Below are positions 52,001-64,000 of a DNA stretch of 64,000 nucleotides, one piece after another. The DNA comes from Aphidius gifuensis. Its lineage: Eukaryota; Arthropoda; Insecta; Hymenoptera; Braconidae. How positions within the stretch are numbered: position 1 is the stretch's first letter; each line of letters opens with the position of its first letter. The notes below the pieces were generated by a model that saw nothing but the letters and a program-made list of their open reading frames with translations, did no database searches and was not told the DNA's origin. Where the stretch lies: the NCBI RefSeq assembly GCF_014905175.1, contig NC_057788.1, positions 5,084,001-5,148,000 of the forward strand, written 5' to 3'. Both the position numbers and the translations under genes were made by a program.

Positions 52001-55000
52001 TCAAATGTATGTATATTAATTTTTTAAAAATATTATCTTTACTTTTGAGGATACATTAATATTAAATTAACATTAAATTTGGCAATTGTTAAATATTCTT
52101 GTTGTAAGATATTTATCAAGTTAATAAGTAAGTGAAAATGTATATGAGAAACTTGTAAAGAAGAAGTCATAAATTTATGTCTAGTCGAGTTTTCAAAGTA
52201 GTGTATGCGTACATAAATGATGAATATGATAAAATAAGCTGTACCGTATATACATGAAGACTTAAACTTTGTTTAATACAAAATTTATAAAAAATGTACG
52301 ATAATAATTAATAAAAAATATAAAAAATTGACATCAGTCTGTCAATTTTATAAATACAATTTTTTTTTCTTATTTATACATGTATAGTATATTTGTAATT
52401 AAACTGCATGTGCACTGTAGTGTAATACGATAAATTATATGTGTTTCAAAGTTTGATTGGTATTAATTGGCTGAGTTGCTTGACACAAACTCATCGTATT
52501 TCTGCTTCATATAACACACAATAGTTCAATGTAAATAATTGTATGCAGTCATGAAATCCCCTTGGAAGTACAGATTATATCAAGGCAAACAAAATAACCA
52601 TGAAAAACAACTATTAAAATCAATAATTATAATATTGAATTAACTCATGCAATTATTATTTATTAGTTCAAATTTATTGTCAATATATAAATTAATAAAA
52701 TAAAGTTCATATGAGAAATTACTTTTTTTTTCCATTTGGTATATGAAAAAAAATAATTGGATATCCAATTTTAATGAAAAACTGTCAACATATAAGTTAA
52801 AGAAAAGAAATAAATAAAAATAAAAAAAACTTTCATTTTTAATTTAGTATTTTCAGTTGGCATATTGTATTGAAAAAAAGTAAAAATTATTTTCTGAATA
52901 TAATTATTATGGTAAAAAAAAAAAAAAAACGGTCATTGGCATGAATAAAGTATTTGCCATTAGAAAATGTTAACGGGTGGGCTTTTTCTAGAATAACAAA
53001 ATTGGCCTATTGCCAGTGAAATTTAACACATTAAATATTTTTATTTGTCTCTAAAAACATGCTCAGTTAAGTGTCTCATCGAAATTAATGTGAATTGTTC
53101 TGTTGACTTGAGCTTTTGTATATATTTTTAATTTTATAATTTCATTTTATATATTATCACACAATTAGCTCAATAAAATTTCATCAATAATTCTTGTGAA
53201 TATTAATTAATATTTTAAAGATAAAATTATATTGATATAATTATATATTTCAAATAATATTGACAATATAAAAATTTATATTTAATTATTTTTAATTTAA
53301 ATATTCATACGTAATATCAGCAAATATATTTACTTAAATTTAAAAATTTAAATTAAAACCTCTTCAAGTGTCGTAATTTATTTAAAAAATTTCAAATATT
53401 TTATGACATTTCACGTATGCTATTATTGTTATTATTTAAATTAGTAAATAAATTCAATGAATTTTAAAACGCATGCTTGAATGGTTGTATAAAAATTATT
53501 TTATATATCGATAAAATAAAAAAAATCTACTATACATATATATTCTTTTCACAATTTTCATCTGTATTTTTTTTCATATGCTATTTCTTGTTTTTTAATT
53601 TTTATTTTGCAACTACGTTGGATGCTATATTTATTACTCCCCAATGGCAAAAGTAAACATATACGACGTCAAGGTGTGCCTCTTCTTGTTACTAATATTA
53701 TGCAAAGAGTATCTAAACTACAGGTATTTCCATTTTGCAGGAAGTCAATGCCCGAGTTAAATAAAAATTTAATATTAATATTATATAGAAAAGTTGTTGT
53801 TAGTATCAATCAAAGTTGTTGTAATCATAAAATAACTGTCGAATTCTTAAAACATAAGCATATACGAGTTTACATTTTATCATAAATTTTATTTACTATC
53901 AAAAGCTGCTGGACCATGAACTCAACAGACAATATTTATCCTTTTTACTTTTTTATTTTCAAAACTTCTTCATCAATGTTTATTCTATCATATATAAATT
54001 TTAAAAAAATAATAAACAAATATTTACATTATTATTATTACAATTTTTTTTTATATATTTTTTCATGAAAAATTCAATTTGATATTTTATTATTTTTTAA
54101 AAATGTTTTTCATGTTCAATATAAAAAAAAAAAATGATAATTATGAAATGTATATTTATTTTATAAAATGAATTCATTATTGGGAAATAAAATAAATAAA
54201 ACAAGGACAGTGTTTATTAATTTTTGATGTATTCAAAGTGGTAATTTATATTGATGAAATAATTTAGTAGTTTGTTGAATTTACCTTTTTGTAAATGGCT
54301 CAATTAATGTGTGTTTACATACCAACTCAATTAATAGAGTATCACAAAGAAAAAAAAAATCATGAGTAAATATAGTATCCTCAAGTTGAAGAAAAGACAA
54401 CGGCCTTGAGAATATAAATGACCTTGATAGTTTGAGGCAGGTCATGCTGTTTGAATACTGCACTAAGCGTGTGCCTTGGTAAATGTTAACCGGCTGTATA
54501 ATTACAGGGCATTTTGTATATATGATACAAAATTGTTGGGGCTTCAGGTCATACTCAATACAGGTATTCTTTAATGTAAACCTGTCTTGATGCATGTATT
54601 TTCAGTGCATGCAACATCAGGCAACATTGAAGCAACTTTATGTTTACAGTACACTTCAACTTCACTCAATTTCCAAGTAAATTGCATATACCCAATTTTG
54701 AAAGTGCAAATTTTCAAGATGTTGTTTATTATCATATATTCATATACATAATATTTATTTAGCTATGAAGAAATTTTTTACCAATTGCTAAAGTATATTA
54801 TTTTTATAATTTTTCTATTTTTTTTTTAAATAACATCATGCTATTTCTACTATACAGCTATTTTCACTTTAATTTATATCATGAATTTATTAATAAAATG
54901 AAAATAAAAATAAACATTTACATTTGATAAATTTCAAACTGTTATTGGTACTTGGTAATAAAATAATTTTAAAAAAGTAATATGTAAATTAAAATTACAT

Positions 55001-58000
55001 TAAAATAAAAATAAATAATTTTCAATTTTTCTTTGCAGATTTTAAATTTCAAGAAATAATAAACCTTGGATATATATACATATAAGTTATAACAACTGAA
55101 AATTCAAAGTATCATTGAAACAAAAAGAAAAAAAAAAAAAAAAAGATACATGAGTTTGCCGAAAATTTTACTTTAACACACAATGTTTCTTTGAAGAGTC
55201 GTAAAAGTTAACGACAGCAGAACAATCTGATTTTGTACCTTTTGTCTTGAAGACAATCCTCCAACGCTCTACACTATACCATTTGAATTTTTTTTATTCA
55301 AATTTTTTGTTAAATGTACACGACATCTTCGTCCTACACCCATTTCTCATAAAAATGCATCATGAAAGAATAAAAAGAAGTCAGTGAATTGTATATATAA
55401 ATTTTTTTTTCATTGCCAAAATGAAAAAATGAAAGAAAAAAATAAACACAAGACTTGGAAAATATAACAAATTGACTTTTACATCTTAAGAAAGTGATTT
55501 TTTGTTTTTACAAATGAGATGTACCCGAAAAAAGCATGAAAAAATAATAATATATAATTTTTTTGTTTTTGACATTTTAAATTATTATTAATGTTGGTGT
55601 TAATTTTTTTTTTTTTCAAGATAATAAATGATTTGATATGAAAATTACGAGACATGTATAAATTTACAAATTTCAATTCAACAACTTGCAAGTTGAACAA
55701 AAGTTTCATCTTTTCATCTAGTTTTATAATTTATAGTTGACAAATTTTATTATAAAACATATAACTATTAAATCGTCATATTAACAGTCGTATATATACT
55801 TTGAATAGTATGTAATGAGTTTAATAGCTTTTCTTCATATTTCAATTTGAATTTTGACAAATTTGAAATGTCGTAATGTTATATTTTATTTCTTTGAATC
55901 GAAACTTTGAGTATTATATATAATTTCAATAGAGAAAATTTTAATGTATTGCATGAATGTTAATTTGTCAAGCATAAATACTGAAAATTACAATTTAACA
56001 TTCACCATAAAATACTAGTGAAAAAATGAAAATTTAATAACAAGTTTTTTTAATTTATTATGAGATAAATATTTTTAAATGAATGAAAAATAAAAGAAAA
56101 ACAAAATTGTATGAATACAAGAAATTTTCAACGAAATAATATAGTTCAAAGTAATATTCAAGTACGATTTGGACAAGTTTTTTTTTTTTTCTTTTAAACT
56201 AATGAAAAACTTTTATATATTTTAAGTTTAACATTATTTAAATAAATTCAAGTTTGTAGGGCGTTGACGTTATGACGAAGTGAACGAGTCTCTACTACTT
56301 TTGCCCTCAGGAAATTATGGTAATTTTACCAGACGTTTTGGGACCATAAAAATAATATGATGGTGTTTTGAAAAAGCTACCGGGTACTTTGCCACTTTGG
56401 TCATGCATACATGCTTTTTTGTGTGCATGGATGATTCATTTCTTTTGAGATAAAAAAGAGGTGACGTTACTCAAAATGAATCTTCAAAGGTGAGGCATGT
56501 AGGCGTACTCTGGCTTCTCTCATTTAAATATATATATATTTTTATTTATTTCAACTCTGCATCTATTGGCTTTTGATCAATTGTACAAATTTCTTTTCAT
56601 AAAAAAATTCTTTCATCAAAACCAAGTTAATTTTAATGATTCTGTATAAAAAGAAAGTAAAAATGAAAAATTTTAAAATAAATAAAATGTATATGTTTAT
56701 ATTTTTTACAGAGTTTATTTGTAGCTTATGAGCCACAAAGAGAAAATTATTTTCGTAGCAGAATTTTTTCCTTGTGCGAATATACTGACATGAAAAAAAA
56801 AAAAAAATGAATTTTTATTTTGTATTTTTTTGTTTTTGACCCCTAAAAGATGAGCTTCACAAAATGTGTGTTATGTCGTGAGGTTGGGTGGGATTTAAAC
56901 GTAGGTAACCAATAAAAATTATATTGCCTCCGAGGGTTAACATCAATGAGGAATGGGTAATGTATACCATGGATATAGTCGTCTCTTTCGATGGATTAAA
57001 TTTTAGAGCTCTAACACTGTAAATGTATTCTATGCGTGATTCTCGAGACTATAAATGTGAATACGGGGGTTTAAATTTTCACTGCGAGGGACAATTTTTG
57101 GTAGACGATCGATACAGAGAGATATACTCAAGGTTGAATATAAAGCATTTAAATATTTTACTCAGTAAAATAATTCAAATTAATATATAGATATTTTTAT
57201 TTTTCAAAATTTGAAAATAACATCAACTTTGTCTCTACTTTGTAATGTAATTTTTTCTTCTCAAGTATATACAGACATTTGTGTGTCAAAAAAGTAATTT
57301 AAAATAAATCCCATTTTGAATTAATTAATTTCAAGCTTTGGGCCACGTTTGAAAATTTTAAAATTTATATTATATTAATTATTATTATTATTTGAATAGT
57401 CCAAAAAAAAAACCTATAATCTTTTACAATGCTTTTCATTCAGGCAAAATGTGAACGATATTAACTATGCGCTCTGGAAAACTATATTATATTATATTTC
57501 AAGATTTTTTTTTTTTTTCTCATTTTTTATTCCATTATCTCAATTCTTTTCAACTTTGTATGAAAATTATAATATGGTTTTGTAAAATCTATCAAACTGT
57601 ATGTGTATAAAATGAATTAAATTTAAATTTTTTATTATTTTTTTTTTTCATTATTAATATTTTATGAAAACCAGATTTGACGAAGATTAAATAACTGTTT
57701 CAACTCGTCTTAAACAGTTTAAAAACAATTTTTTATTTTCTTTTACAGCTTATAGTTATGACTCATAACTCGTGATGAAAATTAAAAATAGTTTTTTATT
57801 TTTATTAATCAGAGAAAAGAAAAGGTGTTGAAAAAATACCACAGTGGACCACAAACCGAATGTTCAATGATTCATAACAAAAAAAAAAAGGTTCCAAAAA
57901 ATAAATAATTAAATAAGTTGAAATAAATAAAATAAAAAAAAATAAAAAATTAACAATGTCAGCATTGTATTGACCGCCAAAAAATTTTTTTACACTTATA

Positions 58001-61000
58001 TATTTTCAGTTTAAAAATAAAATAAAAAACAAACCACAACGACGATTTGGGACAACCATAAAATTATTAAAATATTATTTATGCTCAGTAATGTCGAGTC
58101 TGTTTAAGGTCATGTAAATTTATGCTGATACCACATGCAATTTTACTTATTACATAATTTTCATATACAAAATCATAAAACAATTCAATATATTTTGAAA
58201 ATTATTTTAACATTTTCAATTAGGCATTTATTATATCGAAAAAATAATGTATTTTCAGTTAATTATTATGATGATAATTTACTGATAAGTCTATTTATAA
58301 TAATTAAATCCTTCAATTTATTTCATTCAATTTATCAAACATTGTTTTTTATTTTTTTGTGTGATTGATTTCATTATAATGTTACTTTAATTTTAAATTA
58401 CTTTTTGAACCGCATAGACATGCCTGGTAGTTTCAATTGGGATTGAGTTTGTCGATTTATTGAGCGACACAGAATTTAAAGTGCATGTATTGATACATTT
58501 TTTTTTAAACGATCCAAAAATCTCATTATCTCTGGGCATTGCAAAATGACACGAAAAACAAATCAACTATACAATATATATATTTCAAACTAACATCGTA
58601 AAATTTTCTTAACAATTTTTATAATATTTCATTACGATTATTATTATATTTATCAAGACTTTTTATTTTTTTTCGTAAGGCAATATATGAAAGCATGCAC
58701 CAAATGTAACTGAGTGCATATTGATTTTTTTTCTACCAAGGTTTACGATTTGACAAGCTGACTAGAAGCATAAAAAAAAAAAAAACTTTTCCTACCTCCC
58801 AAATATAAAAAAAATATATAGAAAAATTAAAAAAAAAAAAATTGTTTGACATACACACAATTTTATTTCATTCGCATCGTTATATCGTAACAGGTGCAAA
58901 AGCATTTTAAATTGAATTTTTTTCATTTTCATCTAACCAACGAATAAACACTGAATAAATAAATATATATTTTATGCAAGTATGTCATTAAAAAAAAAAT
59001 TTGAAAATAAGGTATATTATGGAACGAGTTAATTTTAAAAAATTATCCAACATAGGTAGAAGTATTAAGTATATGATTTGCAAATTAGTTATCATTTTTA
59101 TTGGTTACAAAATGCAAAATTAAATTTTTTTTTTGCAAGTGCGTATGTATTATTAATGTCATGTTGCAGACTTTAACTTACTATCGTCGTAATTTGTGTT
59201 TATTTACCGCCCGCGTTTCTCACTAATGACACCTCACTGTGGTCCCATAAAATTTTTTTCCCATCTTCGTTTTTCTTGTGTCTACTTGTTCATGTATATA
59301 AAACCAAGGGAGTACCTTCGATATACAGCTTGGAAATTTCTAATGACCGTTATGGTAAAGCTCCGTTATGTACGCATCGTATTTTCTTTTTTTTATTTAA
59401 TCATGAATAATATTTTATTTTATTATTAGCAAGGAGATCCTGTATTGCCTGAGTTGGCTAATAAAAATTGATAGAAAAAAAAAAAGCAACAATAAAACGC
59501 AAAACTCAAATTATCATATAAAAATTTAAAAAAAAATTATGGTATTGTCATTGTGAATGATAAAACAGTTGAAAGTAATATAAAAACAAAATCAAAATAT
59601 ATAAATTTATGTAAAAAAAAAAAAAAAAACAAAAAAGTAAAGAAGAAACTTGAATCTACCCTTGAAAAAAAAAAGAAAAAAAAAAATGACATGTTATAGC
59701 GAAGATTCGATACGGGGCGTATAGCTTAACTTTGGCTGAATTGATTTATGTACTATAAAAAAAAAAAAAAAAGCCAGTAATAATAGTGTAGATTAGAGTG
59801 TTCGTGTCGTCGGCAGTTAAAAAATACATCATCCACGTAAGCAAGGAAGAGACGCGAAATGTTTTTAGGTACTGGTATTACGTGTGAGTAGAGATGAAAA
59901 ATAAATATAAGTATATATATTTATTTATTTTTTTCTTGCCCTGTATATATATAAACACTTGGTCCAACGATAATTCCTCGCCTAAGCAATAAAATGCAGA
60001 TAAAGGGCGGCTCGTTGTTAAGAAGCAATGGCTCGCATGAAAACAAAAATGCGTATGCTATTTTAGAGATAGTATAGCGTGGAAATAAATATATCTAAAG
60101 GGCACATATGGAACGTTCAATCAATAAATAAATAAAAAAAAAAAATCTGGTTATGATAAGGTATGAATTGCCATTACTAATCATTCAAATAGCTTTTTTA
60201 TTGAAACGAGATATACTGACTTTGTAGAAATGTTGAATCGTAAATGTCGTATCAATTCACTGAACCATATATTAAACTGGCTGTTAAATCAACCATCCAA
60301 ATATTTTTTTTTTTTTTTTTTTTAATAAAATATACAACCAGCATGCATCAAAATTTATAACAAAAGATACATAATATTCGACCTTTATATTTTTTTTTAA
60401 TAATTTTTCTTTTATAAATGGAACATAGATTTATCGCCTAAAAATACACACATTTATATAAATGTATATGTGTTCATTTTTATATTTGTCATGTCCATCA
60501 AAAATACTTTTTTTAAAATAAACTTTAAAGCCGAAAAAAAAATATAAATAAAAAACTTTTGCTGCTTTTGAACTTTTATCACTGTTGCGGTCACCAAGGT
60601 GACTTTTTTATTCATATACACTATACAAATTCATATGAATTTTTATTTATTATTTTTATATTTTTTTCGGGGCCCAGACTTGAAAAAAAAAAAAAACGAA
60701 AAAAATATAAATACAAGAGCTGCACTAATATACGTTTATATGAAATTTTTTTATTTATTTATTATTCGTTTTTTTTTTTTTTTTTTGAGTCGTATATATT
60801 AATTAATTTTATTGATGAATATTAAAAAGAAAAAATTAAATTTGATATTTAACAAAAGTTGAAAAAATATTGATTTTATATTTTATGTAACATTCTGTTA
60901 CCTCGGTTTCAAATTAAACATTTAAATTACGTAATTAATTTAGTCATACTGTGTACATGCTTCATTAAAAATAATACTTAAACAAATATTATAAGTCTTT

Positions 61001-61213
61001 AATGTCAACAATGATCACTTGAATATATACATCATAACGTTTATTAATATTTTAATACATCATTGCCATTCAAACGAGGAGCAAGATATTTCGATATTTC
61101 ATATATTTACGTAACTGTTGAATAAAAAATTGATTGGACTTAAATTTACAACACTTGGGCTTGTAATTGTTTCGAATTGTTTTGGAATTGAAGAAGAAAA
61201 TCAACAATATACC

Positions 61214-62104
61214 ATGATTCATACAATAATTATATTTTGTCTTCTATTTTTAGGAGTCATTGAAATTCAAGTAAGTTGTATATTTAGTTATCAAATTAAT
61301 TACGATTAAAGATAGTAAAGAAAATTATTTAATTCAAATTTATAATGGAAATTTTAGGCAAATGAAAACCCTTATAAAATTACAAAGTGTGAAAAAAGAG
61401 TTGATGAATTTTTAACACGTGTTGAATCAGTTACAAGATTTATAAATAGTGCTGATTTTGGTGGTTTTTGGAAAACACGATATGATTTATGTAGTTCATC
61501 ATTGGAAAATATGTCTGCGGATTTAATTGAAAATAAAAAACACTATTATGATCACAACAAAACAATTGAAAATTTACCAAAAGAACAAAGAAATGAATCT
61601 CATTTATGTTTGAGTAAAAATCAACTTTTAGTTTTTGAAGAATATCATGCTAGTCATGCAGAAATTGAAAATTGTATATTTAGATTTTACTCTGATATTC
61701 ATCGTAAAAAACTTGAATTTTTTAAGGATATATTTTGGACAGCACAAACAATAAGAGGTTTAAAACGTAAATGTTCAAAAAATGCAGAAGAAACAATTGA
61801 AGATGTTGAAAAATATGGTTCAAGTATTGGAACATATGAAAATAATTTAGCAAATATTAAAAATTTAATAAAAACAAAAGAAGCTGATAAAGATGGTATT
61901 GCTAAAGTTGCTGATTGTTGTCAACAATCATATGAAATATTTCATCATACACTTAATTCAACAGTTTATTCATTGTATCATAATTGTACCATAAAAAAAG
62001 AGCCAGTAATTGTAAAACCAAAAATAAAAGAACCCATACCTGAAGATCCTAGATGGCAACGTTTACCAAGATGTTATAGATTTGTATTTATTAGATTTTG
62101 TTAA
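61214..62104 (+). CDS. Secreted cysteine-containing helical protein, same inferred family as genes A and B (gene C, 267 aa, 2 exons)
   Basis: Exons are 61214-61270 and 61358-62104, separated by an 87-nt phase-0 intron (GTAAGT...TTAG). Exon 1 encodes a 19-residue leader (MIHTIIIFCLLFLGVIEIQ). The mature protein is rich in Glu and Lys and probably helical. It has cysteines at 30, 64, 103, 125, 158, 206, 207, 229, 258 and 267, the last residue being Cys. N-X-S/T sites are at N70, N86, N98, N219 and N228. After N228-C229-T comes a Lys/Pro linker (232-250) and a basic-aromatic tail ending FIRFC. Residues 31-52 resemble residues 32-53 of gene B. The ATG at 61214 is chosen because it gives a clean signal peptide ending at the intron, as in the two paralogues. 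No clear TATA box is visible, so the 5' UTR may extend upstream. Function is unknown. Confidence 0.82.
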
Positions 62105-62118
62105 TTTAATTTATGAAA

Positions 62119-62124
62119 AATAAA
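62119..62124 (+). terminator. Possible poly(A) signal of gene C
   Basis: AATAAA begins 14 nt after the stop codon. A second AATAAA is near 62282. Position is the only support. Confidence 0.35.
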
Positions 62125-62149
62125 TAATATTTAAAATACATAAACAAGT

Positions 62150-64000
62150 TTAATTAGAAAAAAATTATTTATGAACTTTAAAATATTTTAAATTCAATCT
62201 ATTGAATTTTTTAAATTCTAGACACTTTGATTAATCTTAAACACAAATTGTTTTATTATTCAAGCATAATCCTTCTTTTTAAATAAAACAGTGATAATAT
62301 ATTTCACCAAGTTCCATTAAACAATGGTCGATCCTGAGTATAGGGATTCAGTAAGAGAGTGAGTGACATTGCAAATCCTTTGTGGCTAGTGAGACTTAGA
62401 CTAGTGTACTTTACTTTGGGTAAAATTGCCATGCTACTCAGACCTCTGTCGTACTAAAATCAGACAGAATTTCAAAGCTTCATACATCATTCTGAGATTA
62501 GAAAGACTAATGATCTTCACTAATGATAACCAATTTCAGTGTGATATTTTACTTGATTTTTAATTAAACTTTTATTTGATAAAAAAATATTTAATTGTTT
62601 TAAAACTCTTAAATAAAAATAAACTAATCAATTAATCTTTTCTAAAAGAATTTTTAGAAATTTTAAAAATCAAATTTATATTTTTCATACAAACACAAGA
62701 AATATATTTATTTTATTTTTCTACTTGTTGTTCACCCTAACAAATTGTCTTTAATTAAACTTCATAAAAGTATTTACATCTATATATTTATATTATTATT
62801 ATTATTTTTTTTTTTAATATTTATTTTTATTAATGTATATTGAAATGACAAGGACTAGGGGCTGACACAAAGTTCAATAGTAAATCATCTTGAGGACATT
62901 CATAGAACCACCACTGTTCCTTCAGCCCTTGGACTTTTGCTTGCACTTACCCTCTCCTATTGACCCTCGCCCACCCTATTCTTTAAGCCTTGTGGTCACC
63001 GAGTACACCAGCCTCAACATAAATCGTAAACATCATCCCCATATACTCAACACAACAAACATTCATCCTCTCTGGTAATGATAACGTTTCTTCACGCATG
63101 ACTTTATATATATCCTTTTTCATTTTTAGAATTAAAACAAGTTATAAATGCAGACAAGGACAACAAATTAAATTTCCAAAATTTCAGTCAACTACATTTA
63201 TTATTATATACCCCATGTCGAGATAACAAATTAAATTACATATTTTATATATATGTATTTTCTAATTTTCTAATAATGGAAGACATTATAACCAACTGGT
63301 GATTTCACACTTGTGACATATTGCATTTATGAAATTAATATTATTAAGTGTTGAAAAAAACAAATAGAATTGTGAATTTTTATATCGTTAAAAATATATA
63401 AAATATAGAAAAAAAATACAAGGCATTTAAAAATTAATTGGCATGTATTTTTTAATTGATTATTAAAGTAAATGATTTATTTTTAAAAAGTTTGTGGACA
63501 GTCTGTCGATATATGACTGAAAAAAAAACTTTGGATTTTAATAATGACGAGGTGGTTCACTATTGGACAGTAAAACCGATTAAATTTACATATAAGTCAT
63601 AAGTTAATATGAATAATTGATATTCTTTGAAACTTTCAATTATATGGAAATAAATATTTTTATACAAGTATACGTATAAGTACATAAAAAAAAAAAGAAA
63701 AAAAATAAAATCCACGTAATTTTATTAAAGCAACGATTCATATTTTTAAATTATTAATAAAATTGTGGATTAAAAAAAAATAACAATAATAATAGAATAA
63801 AAAAGAAAATAATAATTTTCATTTTAAAATAAAATATTGTGCAATATATTGCGTTGTGAAATTAAAAGGTCGATTCGTACGATATAAAAACAATTAACAT
63901 TGTGACAAACAGTCATTAAAAAAATTTAAAAAATTAAAAAAATAAAATAAAATACAGATGATTTATTATTTCAATCATTACTCAATCAGTTTATTATGAA
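62150..64000. other. AT-rich DNA downstream of gene C
   Basis: Two islands, 62320-62530 and a C/T-rich patch at 62880-63080, in otherwise AT-rich sequence. No gene or RNA was recognised. Confidence 0.4.

Larger units (their letters stand above)
46660..61200. other. AT-rich DNA between the transposon and gene C
   Basis: Islands occur at about 47150-47260, 47480-47900, 48960-49260, 49970-50240, 53610-53750, 54380-54720, 56260-56520, 56860-57130, 59170-59370 and 59690-60120. None yields a gene with paired splice signals. Confidence 0.4.

Noticed and set aside
53644..53723. ATG with a hydrophobic leader-like peptide ending at CTACAG|GTATTT
   Set aside because: It resembles a signal-peptide first exon, but the donor is weak, no body exon follows and an overlapping frame is equally open.
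54281..54595. 104-aa minus frame of fairly normal composition
   Set aside because: No domain, no paired splice sites and a poly-Phe interruption; probably non-coding.
1..64000. tRNA, rRNA, known microRNA and CRISPR signatures
   Set aside because: Checked by eye for B boxes, common insect microRNA sequences and spaced direct repeats; nothing beyond the degenerate tRNA-like segment at 45.65 kb was found. A covariance scan would be needed to exclude them fully.

Overview
This is a very AT-rich eukaryotic window with long poly-T and poly-A tracts. It has short (64-96 nt) GT-AG introns and compact TATA plus initiator promoters, and it is gene-poor. Together these point to an insect nuclear genome. 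A hymenopteran such as a parasitoid wasp is plausible, but nothing in the sequence proves it. There are no bacterial-type operons, rRNA genes, CRISPR arrays or convincing intact tRNA genes. Most long ORFs in the window are low-complexity Phe/Lys/Ile translations of homopolymer tracts and are not genes.

Positions 1 to about 38,800 form a gene desert. AT-rich low-complexity DNA alternates with islands of ordinary complexity, 100-500 bp long and roughly one every 1-2 kb. The islands could be conserved regulatory DNA or small exons of a gene with very large introns. Two stretches look like coding exons: a possible first coding exon at 14637-14704 and a 90-codon internal-exon-like frame at 38819-39088. 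Both are tentative.

The confident genes are three small multi-exon genes on the + strand: 39515-40221 (185 aa), 40964-42075 (286 aa) and 61214-62104 (267 aa). Each has a first exon of 18-19 codons encoding only a signal peptide, then a phase-0 intron, then a hydrophilic, probably helical, cysteine-containing mature protein with a tail containing further cysteines. Short shared patterns suggest they are diverged members of one secreted-protein family that I do not recognise. The first two are adjacent, same-strand neighbours; the third is 19 kb away.

Between them, at 45176-46654, lies a composite repeat unlike the rest of the window: GC-richer and packed with GGATCC. It has exact 14-bp terminal inverted repeats, a possible AAA target duplication, a 23-bp tandem repeat, a tRNA-like segment on the minus strand and an array of about 120-bp units that alternate in two variants. 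It reads as a non-autonomous DNA transposon carrying its own satellite. The remaining right-hand DNA (42,200-45,170, 46,660-61,200 and 62,150-64,000) is again AT-rich with scattered islands and no supported gene.
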